From Roridomyces roridus (taxonomy: Eukaryota; Basidiomycota; Agaricomycetes; Agaricales; Mycenaceae): DNA of 64,000 bases. Shown piece after piece: positions 21,620-33,808 of the stretch. The number at the start of each line of letters is the position of its first letter. Position 1 is the stretch's first letter. The position numbers were made by a program, and so were the translations under genes. A model generated the notes under the pieces. That model was not told the origin of the DNA. It searched no databases and saw only the letters and a list, made by a program, of their open reading frames with translations. Where the stretch lies: positions 1-64,000 of the forward strand of contig JARKIF010000080.1 of the NCBI GenBank assembly GCA_029378245.1, in the 5' to 3' direction.

Positions 21620-22009
21620 GACGGGGATGAGAAGGTCATGGAGTGCTGACGACCAGCTGGTATAAATGCTCGAGCGTCTTGGTGACGAAAGCTCTCATCT
21701 GGAAACCCAGAATGAGTCTAAAAGTTAGTCTGACTGGACGTCTTCGCGTCCGACGAGACAGGCGACGCCGCCGTGAGTCAAGTTGGTCGATAAGGAAGTA
21801 AGGAATCTTCCAGTGGTAGAGGAAGACGAGCGCGAGGCGGGAAGGCCTGTCAGCTGTGCGGAGTTCTTGAGAACACGAGGCTGATGGGCGAGTCAGCGTA
21901 TCGCTTCGGTAGACCTTGCCACACGACCAACCTAGGGAATAGTCGAGGCTCAGTGGCGGCGGATAGCGATAGCTCGGGAACGGGCTCGGAGACTAGCCGT
22001 ACTCCAGGC

Positions 22010-22435
22010 CAGTGTTCGCCCTAAGGGCTTAATTATGGACCCTCGGAATGGTTAAGGCCATAGGCCTTAGGCTAAGGCCTGAGGACTTAGACCGCCTCAG
22101 CCCTTAGTTACCTAAAAAGGAAATTCTTTCCCATCAGAGAGCAGACCATCCCACCGACAATTGGTGAGCTGCAACCTTTCAAGTGGCTCACAGATGTCTC
22201 TTCTCAAAGCTGTAACCACTGTCCTCATCATGACCAGAACTTCCCTTGCACTCAGCATGTTGTGCCGAGCATGGCCGAATGCCGATCACCACTGATCCAT
22301 CAAAATTGATCCCGGCGCCAGGCCTCAGGCCTTAGGTTGAGAACAAGGCTGCAAGCTAAGGCTTAGCCTCAGGGCTTAATTAAGGCCTAAGGCCTTAGGC
22401 CGAGCCTCAGGGCTTAGGCCTTAGGGCGAACACTG
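22010..22435 (+). mobile_element. hAT-type MITE (426 bp) with 8-bp target duplication
   Basis: The element starts CAGTGTTCGCCCTAAGG and ends with the exact reverse complement, a 17-bp perfect terminal inverted repeat. Both ends are flanked by the same 8 bp, CTCCAGGC (22002-22009 and 22436-22443). Short motifs of the TAAGGCC/GGCCTTA type are repeated many times next to each end, as expected for transposase-binding subterminal repeats. The interior has no coding capacity. CAG-type ends with an 8-bp duplication are the hallmark of the hAT superfamily, so this is a non-autonomous copy. Bases 22444-23356 show no supported gene. Confidence 0.88.
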
Positions 22436-23356
22436 CTCCAGGCAAGATGCTCAAAAGATCCACCGCGCTCTCTAGAGGGGCCGTCGTCAAATGTCCTCGG
22501 AGCAAGAATCAGAGAAGAGTTCTTGCCTGACATACACCACTCTTCTGGAAACCATACGTCTTGACATCTTCCGCAGAAAGATCGTGGACGTCCAAGACAA
22601 GTCATGATTGGTCATCACTTTGGTCTTAATTGGATCCCATGCCGCCCGGCACGCGAACACAGAACTCAAGATTCCTGGAGCTGAAATTCAACCACAAAAG
22701 GAACATTTCTGCCCGACTAGGACCCAGCCGAATGTTTCGACTGCCGGCAACTCTGAATTCGAACATTCCAACTTCAATTGTAAGTGCATGGCACACATAA
22801 ACGTGATGAACTGGTATTCTTGTAATCTGTTCAACGTGGGTCCATTATACGGACCATCGTAACCATCCCGGCTGAATCCACAGCGGCCAACTAGAAACCG
22901 ACCGTGTTCAATTCAAGTCTTGCCTGCGTGTGGACAGCGTGGCGGACGGAGGAGCGTGGGGGGATCATGAAGAAGAATAAAGTAAATGATTGGGCGGAAG
23001 CCAGCCGTGCTAGTGTGTTGTTATTGGTGCGCGTCCACGCGGATAGAATGTGACTATTCCCCAACGCTTGGAACAAAGGTGGGAACTTGTGCCTGGACCA
23101 ACGGGCCTTTTATTTTTCAGCTGAACCCAAGCGCCGTGCCGTGATGTGCCGTAATATGCCGTTTTCCTTAGTGTATGATCCTTGTACACGCGACTTGCCC
23201 GGGTGATTGACAATATATCCTACATCTGCGTCAAGGCGTCCATCGCGACGGAGTCCAACCTGAGCTTCAGAAACATCTCGGCAAGTGACGCAACAGCGCA
23301 TCAGATGTGTATCACTGGCCAAGTGGACGTTGAAACTTGAGGTTTGTCGTCGCAGT

Positions 23357-23676
23357 CGTTCGGAAGGGATGCATCCTTGCTTTGTCTTTCGCCTTTGAAA
23401 CATGGTCCATAGTCGCCCCCTACCGCCCCAACCAAGCGCATCCGGAGTGTGTCAGCAACAAAGGGTCATCAAGAAGCCCAACTTCTTGAACCTCAGGAGT
23501 CAGTGACATCGGCAACAGCACGTCGAATCTGTGATTCCACATCACTGGCAAAAACCAAGTCAAACGCTGGATTCGTTCGGAAGTGTATGCATCCTTGCTT
23601 TGTCTTCAGTACGCTGCGCAGTCGCTTTACCGCCGCATCCGGAATGTGTCAGCAACAAATAGTCATCAAGTTGGAC
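23357..23676 (+). repeat. direct duplication upstream of the RTA1-like gene
   Basis: Units at about 23357-23482 and 23574-23676 share CGTTCGGAAG, GCATCCTTGCTTTGTCTT, CGCATCCGGA and TGTGTCAGCAACAAA..GTCATCAAG. The offset is about 217 bp and the second unit is shorter. The second copy ends about 65 bp before the ATG at 23741, so part of the promoter region of that gene has been duplicated. Confidence 0.65.
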
Positions 23677-23740
23677 TTGGCGCTCGTATAAGTACAACCC
23701 GGCCTCGGCCATCTCCATCTCCATCACCTACCTGCACTCC

Positions 23741-25150
23741 ATGCTCTCCGCTCTCATCCAACGCGCCGACGACGAGTCTGACCCGGACCACCAATACGGT
23801 TATGTGCCTCAAGAGGCTATAACCATCCTGTTTGTCGCTCTGTTCGCCACCAGCACAAGTTGAGTGTCACCCTCCCATCCGCGCGGCGTTTATAATATTT
23901 ATATTTATTCCGTTGGTTTAGTGCTGCACCTCGGCCAAGCAGTGTATTTCAAAACGTGGTGGCTCCTCCCGACGGCGGTGCTTTGTGGCATCGGCGAAGT
24001 GATCGGCTGGAGTGCGCGCGTCTGGAGTTCAATCAACCCCTTTTCAGATACACCCTTCCTCATGCAGTGCGTAATCCATCCCCTCCCCTCTCTCACTAGC
24101 TACATAATAGACGCTGAGAGACACAGAATTTCGACAATTATAATCTCGCCGACGCCGCTTCTTGCGGCCAACTTTATCATCATGGCGCGCATTATTCAAA
24201 TACTCGGCCCGTCTTACTCGCGATTGGCGCCTAGGTGGTGTACGTCTGTCTCTCTGTCACGTTCACCGACGTGTGCTCGGGGATTAATCAGCGGTCTCAG
24301 TTACGATGGTGTTCCTTCCGTGTGATATCATTGCATTGGTGGTCCAGGGCGCCGGAGGAGGGATCGCATCTAGTGCCGACGACAAAGCCGGTGCGGCCCT
24401 TGTGCGTGCCCATCCATATCTTTCTCCCTCTTTTCTTTTCCTTTTTTTTGATCTCAAAACGGTTTCATTTCCAGGGCGCGAATATCATGCTCGGAGGGAT
24501 CGTCTTCCAATTTGGTGGGTGGCCCAGTCCCCTTCCCTTCTTTTAATAGTTGGTTTACTGAGGTCAACACAGTGGTCATAATCGTGTTTTCCTGCCTTGC
24601 AGGCGAGTTCCTCCAACGGTACCTCCAAGATCGGCCTCTCCGCCAATCCCAATCGACGACGCAACGAGGCGTTCTCACGCGGCATCTCAAACTCATGCTC
24701 AGCGCATTGGCGTTTTCCTGTGTGCTCCTGTTCATCCGGTCAGTGCTCAGCTCTGGACTCTTTCCTCATAAATGGCTGGGTGGCTGACTGAATCGACGCG
24801 CGTAGATCGATATACAGAATTATCGAACTTTCGGGCGGCTGGGATGGGCGTATCATTCGAACTGAGGTCTACTTCAACGTCCTCGATGGTGCTATGGTGA
24901 GTCTCCTCATGCTACACGACCAGAGCTCTACTAATTAGATTCCGCAACGCGTAGATCATTCTCGCGATTTACACCATGAACGTTGTACATCCCGGATTCT
25001 TCCTGAAGGATACAGTGAGTCGGTATCCCAACAGGATAGGGGGGACTTCGGAGATGGAGTTGGTATCTGATTCGAAAGCGCACGCAGTTTAGATTGGGTT
25101 CTGGTTGGCTGGGTGCTTGGTACTGGCTGTATCCTCATAATTCTGCGTAA
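23741..25150 (+). CDS. RTA1-like seven-transmembrane protein (9 exons, 298 aa)
   Basis: Exons 23741-23858, 23922-24066, 24127-24239, 24301-24401, 24475-24514, 24573-24738, 24806-24896, 24955-25014 and 25088-25150 join in phase to 298 aa. The product has about seven hydrophobic segments and the family landmarks YGYVPQEAITILF, LHLGQAVYFKTWWLLPTA, GIGEVIGWSARVWSS, SPTPLLAANFIIMARII, CDIIALVVQGAGGG, RSIYRIIELSGGW and EVYFNVLDGAMI, with NVVHPGFFL before the tail. RTA1/RSB1-type proteins sit in the plasma membrane. In yeasts they are linked to lipid (sphingoid base) export and tolerance of azoles or 7-aminocholesterol. The substrate here is not known. The gene converges on the amidase gene, with 140 bp between stop codons. 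Confidence 0.88.
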
Positions 25151-25290
25151 TGAAAATGTGAATCTCGCCTCCGCAGCCCACCGTTTATCCCAACCGTTTT
25201 CTCATTGAACAGACAACAGAGGGTGAATGTCGCAAATAAGTAGGGCTGAAAAGGGAGCATCTCTACAATGGAAATCCACCCTGCATCCCA

Positions 25291-27100
25291 TCAAGCATCG
25301 CTCGGCGGTATGTCAAAAAACCCAGGCCACCTCGGATCGAACGGAATCTCCGTCGTCTCATAGTTATAAAACTGGGGCTTCCCCCTCCACCTAATCAAAT
25401 CATCAATAGCGCTCCCATACCTGATAAGTTTGTCCTCGTCAAACGCCGTGCCCCAGATACCCAGCCCAAACGGCAGCTGCCAGGGGTCTTGGCCTATGGG
25501 GAGCGTGACGGCCGGGTAATGCGCTGCGGCGGGGAGACCGGATGAGGGAGAGTCGAAGATCCCCCCACCGGCCATAGGGACGAGGAGTCCATCGAGGAGG
25601 GTGAGAGTGCCGTCTGCAGCGATGTGTGTGAGCGCCGTGTCGATACCCGTGCGAGAGAGTTCGTGTCGCCAGAGCTTGGCGAGGTAATACGTCTCGTTCA
25701 TAATCCCATGCGTGGCGTTGGCACGCACGAAATTGTCCGCGCCGCTGACCCAAATCTCCCCGCCCCCGAGCGCGCCGGTGCTCGAGTTGTGCTCGTCCTC
25801 CCACTCCAAGAGCTCCTGAAAGCTGCGAATCTGACTCTCCTTCAAGTTCCTCAGATACCCATCGATGCCGTTGTACAAGTCAACGTGCAGGTACGTCCTC
25901 GCCCACAGCTCCTCCGGCGTGTCGATAGCGTCGCCCCACCCGTACGGATACTGCAGCTCGCGGATGCGTGGGATATTCGTGTTATTGTACAGAATAGCCC
26001 CAGCATCCTCGAGTTGACGGAACACTTCGAGGAACGCCTCGCGGTGCGTCACGCTCCCCGCTGACGAGCTCCACAAGACGTCCCAGGGAATCCCAAACTT
26101 GGCGCCCTTGAGAGCACTCCTATCTGTGACCGCCTCTGAGAAATTGCGGGCACGGACAGCAGTACCAGAGACGACGGCGTTAAACGTGGCATTATCCCGC
26201 CAATCGACACCCGAGATGGCATCGAGGATGTACGCTGCGTCTCGAAACGTGCGGGCATGTGGGCCGACAGTGTCTTGCGAGAGAGAGCCCGGGACAACGC
26301 CTGCTCGGGAGACACGACCTACGGTGGGCTTGATACCGATTATGCCTGCGTGCATGGCAGGGAGTAGGATGCTGCCGTCGGTTTCCGTTCCGATGGCGGC
26401 CATGCAGAGGTTGCCGACGACAGATTGGGCGCTTCCTGAACTGCTTCCAGAGGTTTGTTGAGTGGCGTTGAAGCAATTGCGTGTTTGACCGCCACGGTCG
26501 CTGTAGCCTTCCGAGTAATCGTCGTAGGCGATGTAATCGGCAAATTCGGCCAGGTTCGCGTGTCCGAGAAGAACCGCGCCGCTGAGACGGAGGAGTGCGG
26601 CTACGTGTGCATCGCGAGGTACGGTCTTGTTGATGAGGGCCAGACTCCCCGCACTCGTGGGCACCTTGTCGGCCGTGGCGATGTTATCTTTCGTGAGTAT
26701 TGGGATGCCGTGTAGAGGTCCACGAGGCCCATTTTGAATGCGTTCCTGGTCCAAGTCATGGGCGATTTCAAGTGCGTCCGGATTGATTTGGATGACAGTG
26801 CTGGAAACAGTGAGCACAAGTCAGATGAGCGTGCTACAAGACGGACCGGAAGTGTGGATTGACGAGATTGATACGATCGATGTAGCATTGAGTTAGCTGC
26901 TTTGCCGTGAGGAGTCCCTTTTCAAAGTATCCTTGCACTGTATCCATGTCCACGTCTTGGATGTCGACCCCATTGCACTGTGGCTCGTCAGCGAGATTTG
27001 TGCGTCATCGCTGGCTGCTTACCGGCTTGACGGGAAACGGGTCCGTCCAGGCAGCTCCAGTGAGAGGGACCAAGAGCAGAGCGACGGCCAGATAGCGCAT
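25291..27100 (-). CDS. secreted amidase of the amidase-signature family (3 exons, 572 aa)
   Basis: Exons 27100-27023, 26977-26847 and 26800-25291 join in phase to 572 aa. MRYLAVALLLVPLTGAAW is a typical signal peptide, so the enzyme is probably secreted. The mature part carries the Ser-cisSer-Lys triad of the amidase-signature family: Lys in GIPILTKDNIAT, the cis-Ser in TSGSSSGSAQS, and the nucleophile Ser in GTETDGSILLPA. Downstream landmarks are IGIKPTVGRVSRAG, SQDTVGPHARTFRDAA and a C-terminal ALTLPIGQ-like segment. Several N-x-S/T sites fit secretion. The family hydrolyses carboxamides, and the substrate cannot be told from the sequence. The long last exon has no introns, unlike most genes in this window. 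Bases 27101-27960 show no gene. Confidence 0.9.
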
Positions 27101-27960
27101 GGAGGGTAAGAAGAGGGCCGAGGTTGCCGCCGAGGCTGAGCAAGCAGAAGTGAAAAGATCGTCAGCTACCAAAGCCGGAGGATGCGGAAGATGATCAAAA
27201 TCTGATGGCCGCGGCGAGTCCAACCCCTATCTCTGTGGTCTATGAATGACAACTCGTTCACTCTGTTGAAAAGATATTACATACTCGAATCGCTTCCTCG
27301 ACTGGACCCTCCGCCGGAGCCCTGCATCAAGATTCAAGCTTCAAGAGTGGCCACATCCCGCAATTGATGTTTGCGAAGATGCAGTAAGGAAGCCTGAGCG
27401 CTGAACTTAGACTGGGATTCTTGGGACTCCACGGGTATAAGAAACCAACTAAAAATCGGTCCTCTGATCAATAATTCCAGAATAGACATAATCAGTGCCA
27501 CCCGCGCTCACCGCTGCATGATAACAAATCCTCTATGGCCCCCACATCCTCGGAACTTAGGGAAGCGCCGACACAGTACTAGTACCGACCAACTTCGATA
27601 GCCGAATACTAGGACAGCGGTACCCGGGAGGTGTCATGAGATCTGAATACATACCGAGACTACTCGGAACCTTCCTCGTCCGAAAAGTTAAAGCTGATCC
27701 CATGGTCATCTACCCCTGGCCCTGGGGCCTGATTTACACCACACGCACGCGCATGGATTACGAGGCCTCCGGTCTACTAGCTAGTCAGGGAGCTCGAGAT
27801 CCTGTTAGCCCTAAATGAACTTGCCATGCGGAAACTGTCATGAAATTGGCAGCATGGCGCGTGAAAAATAAGTAATACAACGGATGCTGAGCGCTGAGTA
27901 CACACATAACAAACTCCATAGCGGTAATCCCAAAAAATGTATAGCAAGGTCCATTCATCT

Positions 27961-29349
27961 TCAACAAATCACACTCTCCCCGCCCTCATACTGAACCACA
28001 CACCCCCTCCTCATCATCGCCCTCAAAAACGGCGGCCCCGCCTCCCTCCTCACAAGCGAGCGCGTCTCATCATGCAGCACGATCTCCCGCAGACACGGAA
28101 ACGACGGGCCCTCGATGATAGCAAACTGAGATCGCAGAACGTGCTTGTAGGGGTACCATTCTTCTGGGCTTAGTCGGAGACGCAACCGGCGGAGGGTTGG
28201 GTGCGTTGTGAATTGATTGGTTCCTTGACGGCCAAAACCCGATGCGGACGTAGGTGGAGCAGGACTCGGAGGGAGAGCAGAGATTTCTGGCGCCCCAAGG
28301 TGGAACGCAAGCTCCACGAGGGCAGGGCAGCGGCTCAATATCCTCTGCATCTGCCCCGACGAAAATACCACCTGGGGTGCAAACGCCAGCTCGATGGTGT
28401 GCAGCCGAGGCCCCACAGCGCTGAGCCATGGGAGGAGGGCACTCGGGAGGGCACTCTGCAAGATGAGGGTACGCAGGCGGGGGAACGCCAACGGGGCTGG
28501 TCCAGTGGGGATTTTGTTGGAGTGGGAGTGATAGTGCGCGCGTGCGACGCGAAGGGTTCGGAGGGAGGGGAAGAGACCCAGGGTGGAGAGGATCTCGGGG
28601 TGGTCGGAGGAGAGGAAGAAGTATGAGAGGGCGGGGGCGTTGGCTATAAGCTCGAAGAGCCGTGCGGTGTTTCTGCTGCCGTAGATGCGATTGTCGAGTT
28701 CTGTTTCGTGCCTGGATATGGCATCAGCAATGAACGACTGGTCGAGAAGGAGTACAGACCATTCAAGACGGCGAAGATTGGGGAGAAGATGGCCTCGAGC
28801 CGAGCCAAGCGGTGCAGCGATGAGACTTGCCCAAAAGTGCATGTCCTCCTCGTCGAGGTGAAGCGGGGGACGGACGAAAACCTCGAGACGTGGCGTGTAC
28901 CGGAAGACATCCGCAAGGTGGATCGTAGGCGCCGAAGGGCGATTGGTCATCGCCGCCCGCCGCGACGAGGAGCCGTTCATCTGAAGCCTCGGTAGCTCCA
29001 ACCGTCTGACGTGGCGCCCAAATCCACCAAGGCCATCCGCCCTCGACCGCTCAAGCCCTCGCATCAGACTGTGCAGCGACCACACATTTGCGATGCGTAC
29101 GTCTGCGTACAGAAATTCTGCGACGATGAGGCGCCAGAGGCGGCACACGCGAGTCAGGGCGACGCAGGTCTCCCTGCACCTCGCTACCCTCTCGATGTAC
29201 GCTGAAGTCTCTCGCATCTCCTGCGGCGGCTCGAAAGGGACGTGGTCCACGGCATCATGAGTTGTTGTCGTCGTCGTCGTGGCAAATTGGCTGAAGACCA
29301 GACGCCACAGCTCGGGTGGTACACGATAGCACGGCGCAGGGTGGCTCAT
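27961..29349 (-). CDS. F-box-like / leucine-rich-repeat protein (462 aa, single exon)
   Basis: The first ATG in frame is at 29349 and the frame ends at 27961. The start reads CYRVPPELWRLVFSQFA, the LPPELW.xIF core seen in basidiomycete F-box proteins. Then come a polythreonine tract, VCRLWRLIVAEFLY (second half of the F-box region) and a series of leucine-rich strands such as HVRRLELPRL, LPNLRRLEWS, FPSLRTLRVA, FPRLRTLILQ and HPTLRRLRLRL. Such proteins act as substrate receptors of SCF ubiquitin ligases through Skp1, and the target is unknown. Upstream in-frame GTG codons (to 29439) were not taken as the start. Bases 29350-30751 hold short frames only. The longest, 30176-30679 on the plus strand, has no recognisable feature. 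Confidence 0.78.
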   Translation of the reverse strand: MSHPAPCYRVPPELWRLVFSQFATTTTTTTHDAVDHVPFEPPQEMRETSAYIERVARCRETCVALTRVCRLWRLIVAEFLYADVRIANVWSLHSLMRGLERSRADGLGGFGRHVRRLELPRLQMNGSSSRRAAMTNRPSAPTIHLADVFRYTPRLEVFVRPPLHLDEEDMHFWASLIAAPLGSARGHLLPNLRRLEWSVLLLDQSFIADAISRHETELDNRIYGSRNTARLFELIANAPALSYFFLSSDHPEILSTLGLFPSLRTLRVARAHYHSHSNKIPTGPAPLAFPRLRTLILQSALPSALLPWLSAVGPRLHTIELAFAPQVVFSSGQMQRILSRCPALVELAFHLGAPEISALPPSPAPPTSASGFGRQGTNQFTTHPTLRRLRLRLSPEEWYPYKHVLRSQFAIIEGPSFPCLREIVLHDETRSLVRREAGPPFLRAMMRRGCVVQYEGGESVIC

Positions 29350-30751
29350 GTCCGACGTAAGCCCTGCGAAAACCGTACACCAACCATATAAGTACGGCGG
29401 GTCCAGGGAGAGATGGATGGATGGATTGTGAAAGGACACGACACGATCGTGGCTTTGTTTCCGTTTGCGGACACACGGAACAAATCCGAGTACAGGTATT
29501 GTCAGGAATTCGGTGTCGCCGAGCCCAGGGCCGAAGTTGGAAGTCTACCTCCGGACCGGGACCTACAAGGGTACTTATGCTGCGGGTTTAAGACTTGAGT
29601 GAGTGGATTGGCGTCGGTGCCTGGCCATAACCATAACTAGAAGCTGCAGGCTGGGGATTCAGATACAAGAAACGGTCATGTCAGCTAAGTTTACACTCAC
29701 CCATGTGGGTATTGAGTTACTTCTCGGCACTCTGGGTGAGAAGGCAGGGTTACTCGATTTCGGAGCCCTCGGAGATGCTCCGCGTCGGCGCTCCTATGGA
29801 TTTCACGATTCAGAGGCGTTTCCTACATAGAAGGCTCGACGGGGTGGGCGGGCCAGGGCGGCAGAAATTGATGGATTATCGGCCATTTTAAAGCCCGTCG
29901 AAGGTCTATAAGCATTTCGTACGTGTCTGAATCTCGACATGGTCGACTGCTTGAGCCTTGGAACGCTGCGATGAGGCAGATCCGAGTGGCACCCATTTAT
30001 TGCTTGGCATCGGTCCTGACTGTCGTGGCTCGTTGCCTCTCATAGTGGAGATCGGTGCAGCCAAAGGAGGAGAGTCAAGAGAGCATCAGGCGCGTGCTGT
30101 GCGCCCGACTCCCGAGTCTGTAGTGGCGGAATCCGAACGGGTGTCGGGGTGTCGGGTGTCGGCGTGAGGGTCAAAATGACTCATCAAGAATTGATTGGTG
30201 CGCGGTTAAATCGGTCGTTGCATATGACTCATCTTTTCTTTCGCTCCCGCGCTCACGGAGCACCGGTGGAGGTTGGAATCTACTCCGTCCTGTATGAAGC
30301 CTTTATTCATGTACAGCCATTCTCTGACCTTTCAATTGCCTTTCACATTCAATGCCACTTGGAACTTGAAAATTCCACCCGACCTCAGCAAGGTTTGCCT
30401 GCAGAACGCTTCGCGCTGCTCGGGACTCCTCACGGCTCATACCAAGTCGAGCTGGTCTCAATCTCGGGATACTTAGCCGCTAACTCCACAGGCGGCAATC
30501 ACTGTGAGCGCTTTGGCGTCGGCATCAACGGGCAACAGCGTCACTTGGACTTTGCGACACGAAGATCTCTTAAATTGCTTTCAGTCTCCCTGCTGTGCGA
30601 ATGCCTTGCAATTGGACGCAAGCGTGGAGCCCGGCTAGAAACCTCAATTCAAATACGAAACACCGTCGCTAAGCGGTAGACGCCCTGCATGACGATAAAA
30701 GACGTCTGCTCGACCAATGCTCGACGACGTTTCGGAATCTCTACATCCCTA

Positions 30752-33700
30752 ATGACCTCTTCGTACCTCTCAGCCAGTGAATACGCCAACCGGAGGAAGC
30801 AGTTGTTGGCGTTGATGAGCCAGCTGCGGTCCGTTGGTGCTCAAGGCGAACTGGACCTCCCCCGGATTGCTGTGATTGGAAATCAAAGTGCCGGTACGCT
30901 CCCTCCCCACGAATTCTCTAGAATATCTCATCCCAATTACTTGCAGGAAAATCATCCGTAGTCGAAGCAATATCCGGGGTACGCATTCTATCCCTCGCAT
31001 CCATCCATCCTCACCCGATGACATTGACAAATGAATGAATTGCTCCCCGTAGATCAACGTTCCCCGAGACTCAGGCACATGCACACGCTGTCCACTCGAA
31101 TGCCGACTCGCCTCCGCACCCGAATGGGCCTGCCGCATCTCCATCCGCCGCGAATTCGACTTCTCCGGCCGCAGAATCGCGGGTGAAGTCTCGGAAATTC
31201 CGTTCGGGGACCTCATCCGCAATAGGGACGAGGTCGAGATGATGCTTCGCCGTGCACAGCTGGCGGTGCTCGATCCCACGCTGGAAATTGCCCGTATTAT
31301 GCGTATGGAATTGAAGGAGCTGAAAGAGACGTTGCAGGATCGTAGGACGGCCGAGTTTTCGAAGAACGTTGTTTGTATTGACCTGGAAGGTATGTGCTTT
31401 CTGTGGTGTGCTGCCTAGTTGCTGAAGAATGTACGCAGGACCGGATTTGACCGATGTGCAGTTCGTGGACTTGCCAGGTATGTGTTCATTTCATTGTTAA
31501 ACTTTCTAACCGGTGCTTCAGGGATTATACAAAACGCCTCACCAGCGGTCATCCGTCTCGTTGAGGAAATGGTCGTTGATAACATCAAGGGAAACTGCCT
31601 CATTCTTGTGGCTATTCCGATGACGGGTGCGGTTCTACGACTTCCTCTCCCCTCAACGTCTAAGTGGATCGCAGACGACATCGAGAACCAAAAGGCCATG
31701 ACTCTTGCACGCGAACAAGACCCCGATGGCATACGGACGATAGGCGTACTGACCAAACCTGATCTCTTATCCACCGGATCTACGACCGCCCGTGCCCTCT
31801 GGCTGGACGTACTCGAGGGGAGACGACACTCCCTGCATCACGGATATTACTGCACTCGCCAGCCAGACGACGAGGAGCGTACTGACCAGATCACAACAGC
31901 CGAGGCGCGCAGTGTCGAGGCTGCATTCTTTCAGCAGACTGCGCCTTGGGCGGATTGTACGGAGCAGCAGAGGTTGGGGACACCGAACCTCGTGTCGACG
32001 CTCAGCAGGTGTCTCGTTCAGATGATCGGGGAAACGTATGTTTCCGAATGAAACGACTGACAATCCCTTACTTACTTACACGTATGCAGACTCCCGCGGA
32101 TCGTACAGACGGCCAACACTCACCTGGAAGAATGCCGCAAAGCTCTTTCCGCAGTGCCCGAGCCCCCGAAAGACGACCCTGCAACCCACCTCCTCACGCT
32201 CATCACTACCTTCTGCGCCGAGATCAGACAAGCCGTACAGGGTTCTGCCGAGAGCACCGAGTTGATACACCGGCATAATGGGGTGTACCGCGCATTCAAG
32301 GGGGCCATTGCGCAGAGTGCTCCGGGGTTCGTTGCTGGTTTGCCTCTTGCCGCCGAGGAAAGTACTGGCGCGCGACCGAATATCTTGACTGATGTGGAGG
32401 ATGGGACTGGGCCGAGCGTGCCGATATATCTCAGTGATGTGCGCGAGACGTTGAACCGGTGAGTCTTCTTCCAGCATATTTCCAAGTCAAACTCAAACTT
32501 TAGCAGAACGCGAACACGAGAGCTCCCAGGTGATTTACCGCCCGCGGCGAAAGCCACCATGATTCAGGATTTCCAAGTGACTTGGGGCCGCGCGGCAGAG
32601 GACTGCTTCCAAAGTGTCATGCTATCTATGAGCGACCTGCTCTCCGCTGCATTGGAGTTGTTCTTTTCGCGGTTCAGCGGGCTCAAGCGCGGTTTGTGGT
32701 ATGTCATCCATCTCTTCAAATGACCACAACTGACCTTCCTGAAGGACATACCTTCGCGCACTCATACAAGACCGCGCGCAGGATTGTGCCAGATATCTCG
32801 AAGCCATTCTCGAGATGGAGAAGACGCCCATGACTCTGAACGACGATGTCTTGCAAGCGGCGACGGAGAAGTGGGTGATGAAATACAAGGACCAACGTGC
32901 TGGGAGGACGCCGACTTTTGTTCCTGCCGTTGTCGTTCCAGGGGGTCCGTGTGCGTTCTCCGTTCTACTTACTCGATCCATCTAATACCCCTGTCGTAGT
33001 TGATCTTACTGGAGTTCCAGACAGATTTACATTTCAATTTACCTCATCAAGCGGAGGAGCTGGGGGACCCTCCTCTAGATCTACCACACCAGCACGTCGG
33101 TCCTTTATTATTATCCTTGTACCGCGAGCTCACTCTAATCAGCAACGGCACAAAATCAAGCACCGAAACCCAACTCGACTCCAGCGCCATCCCCAGCTCC
33201 AGCGGCTTCAAGTTCTCCTCCTTCTTCCAATCCATTCAACACCCCAGCACCCATGACTGCACTCCCAGGCTTTCGTGCCACGACTCCGATCATGGTTCCC
33301 CACCAGCCACAAAATGCCAATGAAGCCGCAGCGATACGCCCGGTAGACGAAGTCCTGGCGATGCTCGCGCGGCTGGGGTACACAGGCCTGAGAGAGGAGG
33401 ATCTCGGGCGGTTGCAGGCGGGCGACGAATATGAGACTGAAATTCATCTGATGAGTGGCGTGCGTGCGTATTTCGAAGTGTCCTACCGAGTGAGTCCATT
33501 CCTCTGCGCAATATGCGTCTAAAATCAAAGCTAACCAGCGCATCATCGACATCGTCCCCGGGATGATCGACAGTAAATTCGTCCGAGCGCTATCTGGTGA
33601 CTTGCAGGCTAAACTCATAGGGGAATTCAAGCTTGGGCAGCCAGACGGACATGCAAAATGTTCCGAGTATCTCACGGAGGACCCCGCGGTGGTTGCGAGA

Positions 33701-33808
33701 CGTGCGGATCTCGTGCAAAGGTTGCATATGCTTGAGATCGTTCAGAAGGAGCTGCTGGATTTCGGGAACGGCGGTAGTGACGCTGATGGGTCGGAGAACG
33801 AGTCGTAA
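30752..33808 (+). CDS. dynamin-like large GTPase (12 exons, 831 aa)
   Basis: Exons 30752-30893, 30947-30978, 31053-31389, 31439-31477, 31522-31626, 31675-32035, 32090-32458, 32507-32698, 32745-32950, 33000-33095, 33143-33489 and 33539-33808 join in phase to 831 aa. All GTPase motifs are present: G1 VIGNQSAGKSSVVEAISG, G2 RDSGTCTRCP, G3 VDLPG and G4 TKPD. They are followed by the stalk (ILEMEKTPMTLN) and a C-terminal GED helix (EIHLMSGVRAYFEVSYRRIIDIVPGMI, then LVQRLHMLEIVQKELLDF). There is no PH domain, and a Pro/Ser-rich linker (33143-33250) takes its place. The layout is like Mx/Vps1-type dynamins, which remodel membranes in the cytoplasm. The junction at 33096 uses a GTCGGT donor and is the least certain. 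An upstream in-frame ATG at 30689 is an alternative start. Confidence 0.88.

Noticed and set aside
20285..27100. A secondary-metabolite cluster around the hydrolase, RTA1-like and amidase genes
   Set aside because: No backbone enzyme (PKS, NRPS, terpene cyclase), P450 or tailoring set is present, and the genes are separated by a MITE and duplications.
29349..29439. Extending the F-box protein upstream to 29439
   Set aside because: The only starts there are GTG codons; the ATG at 29349 directly precedes the conserved PPELW region.
30149..30679. A 176-codon plus-strand frame before the dynamin gene
   Set aside because: It begins with GTG, has no domain or repeat, and no splice partners. Only its length favours it.
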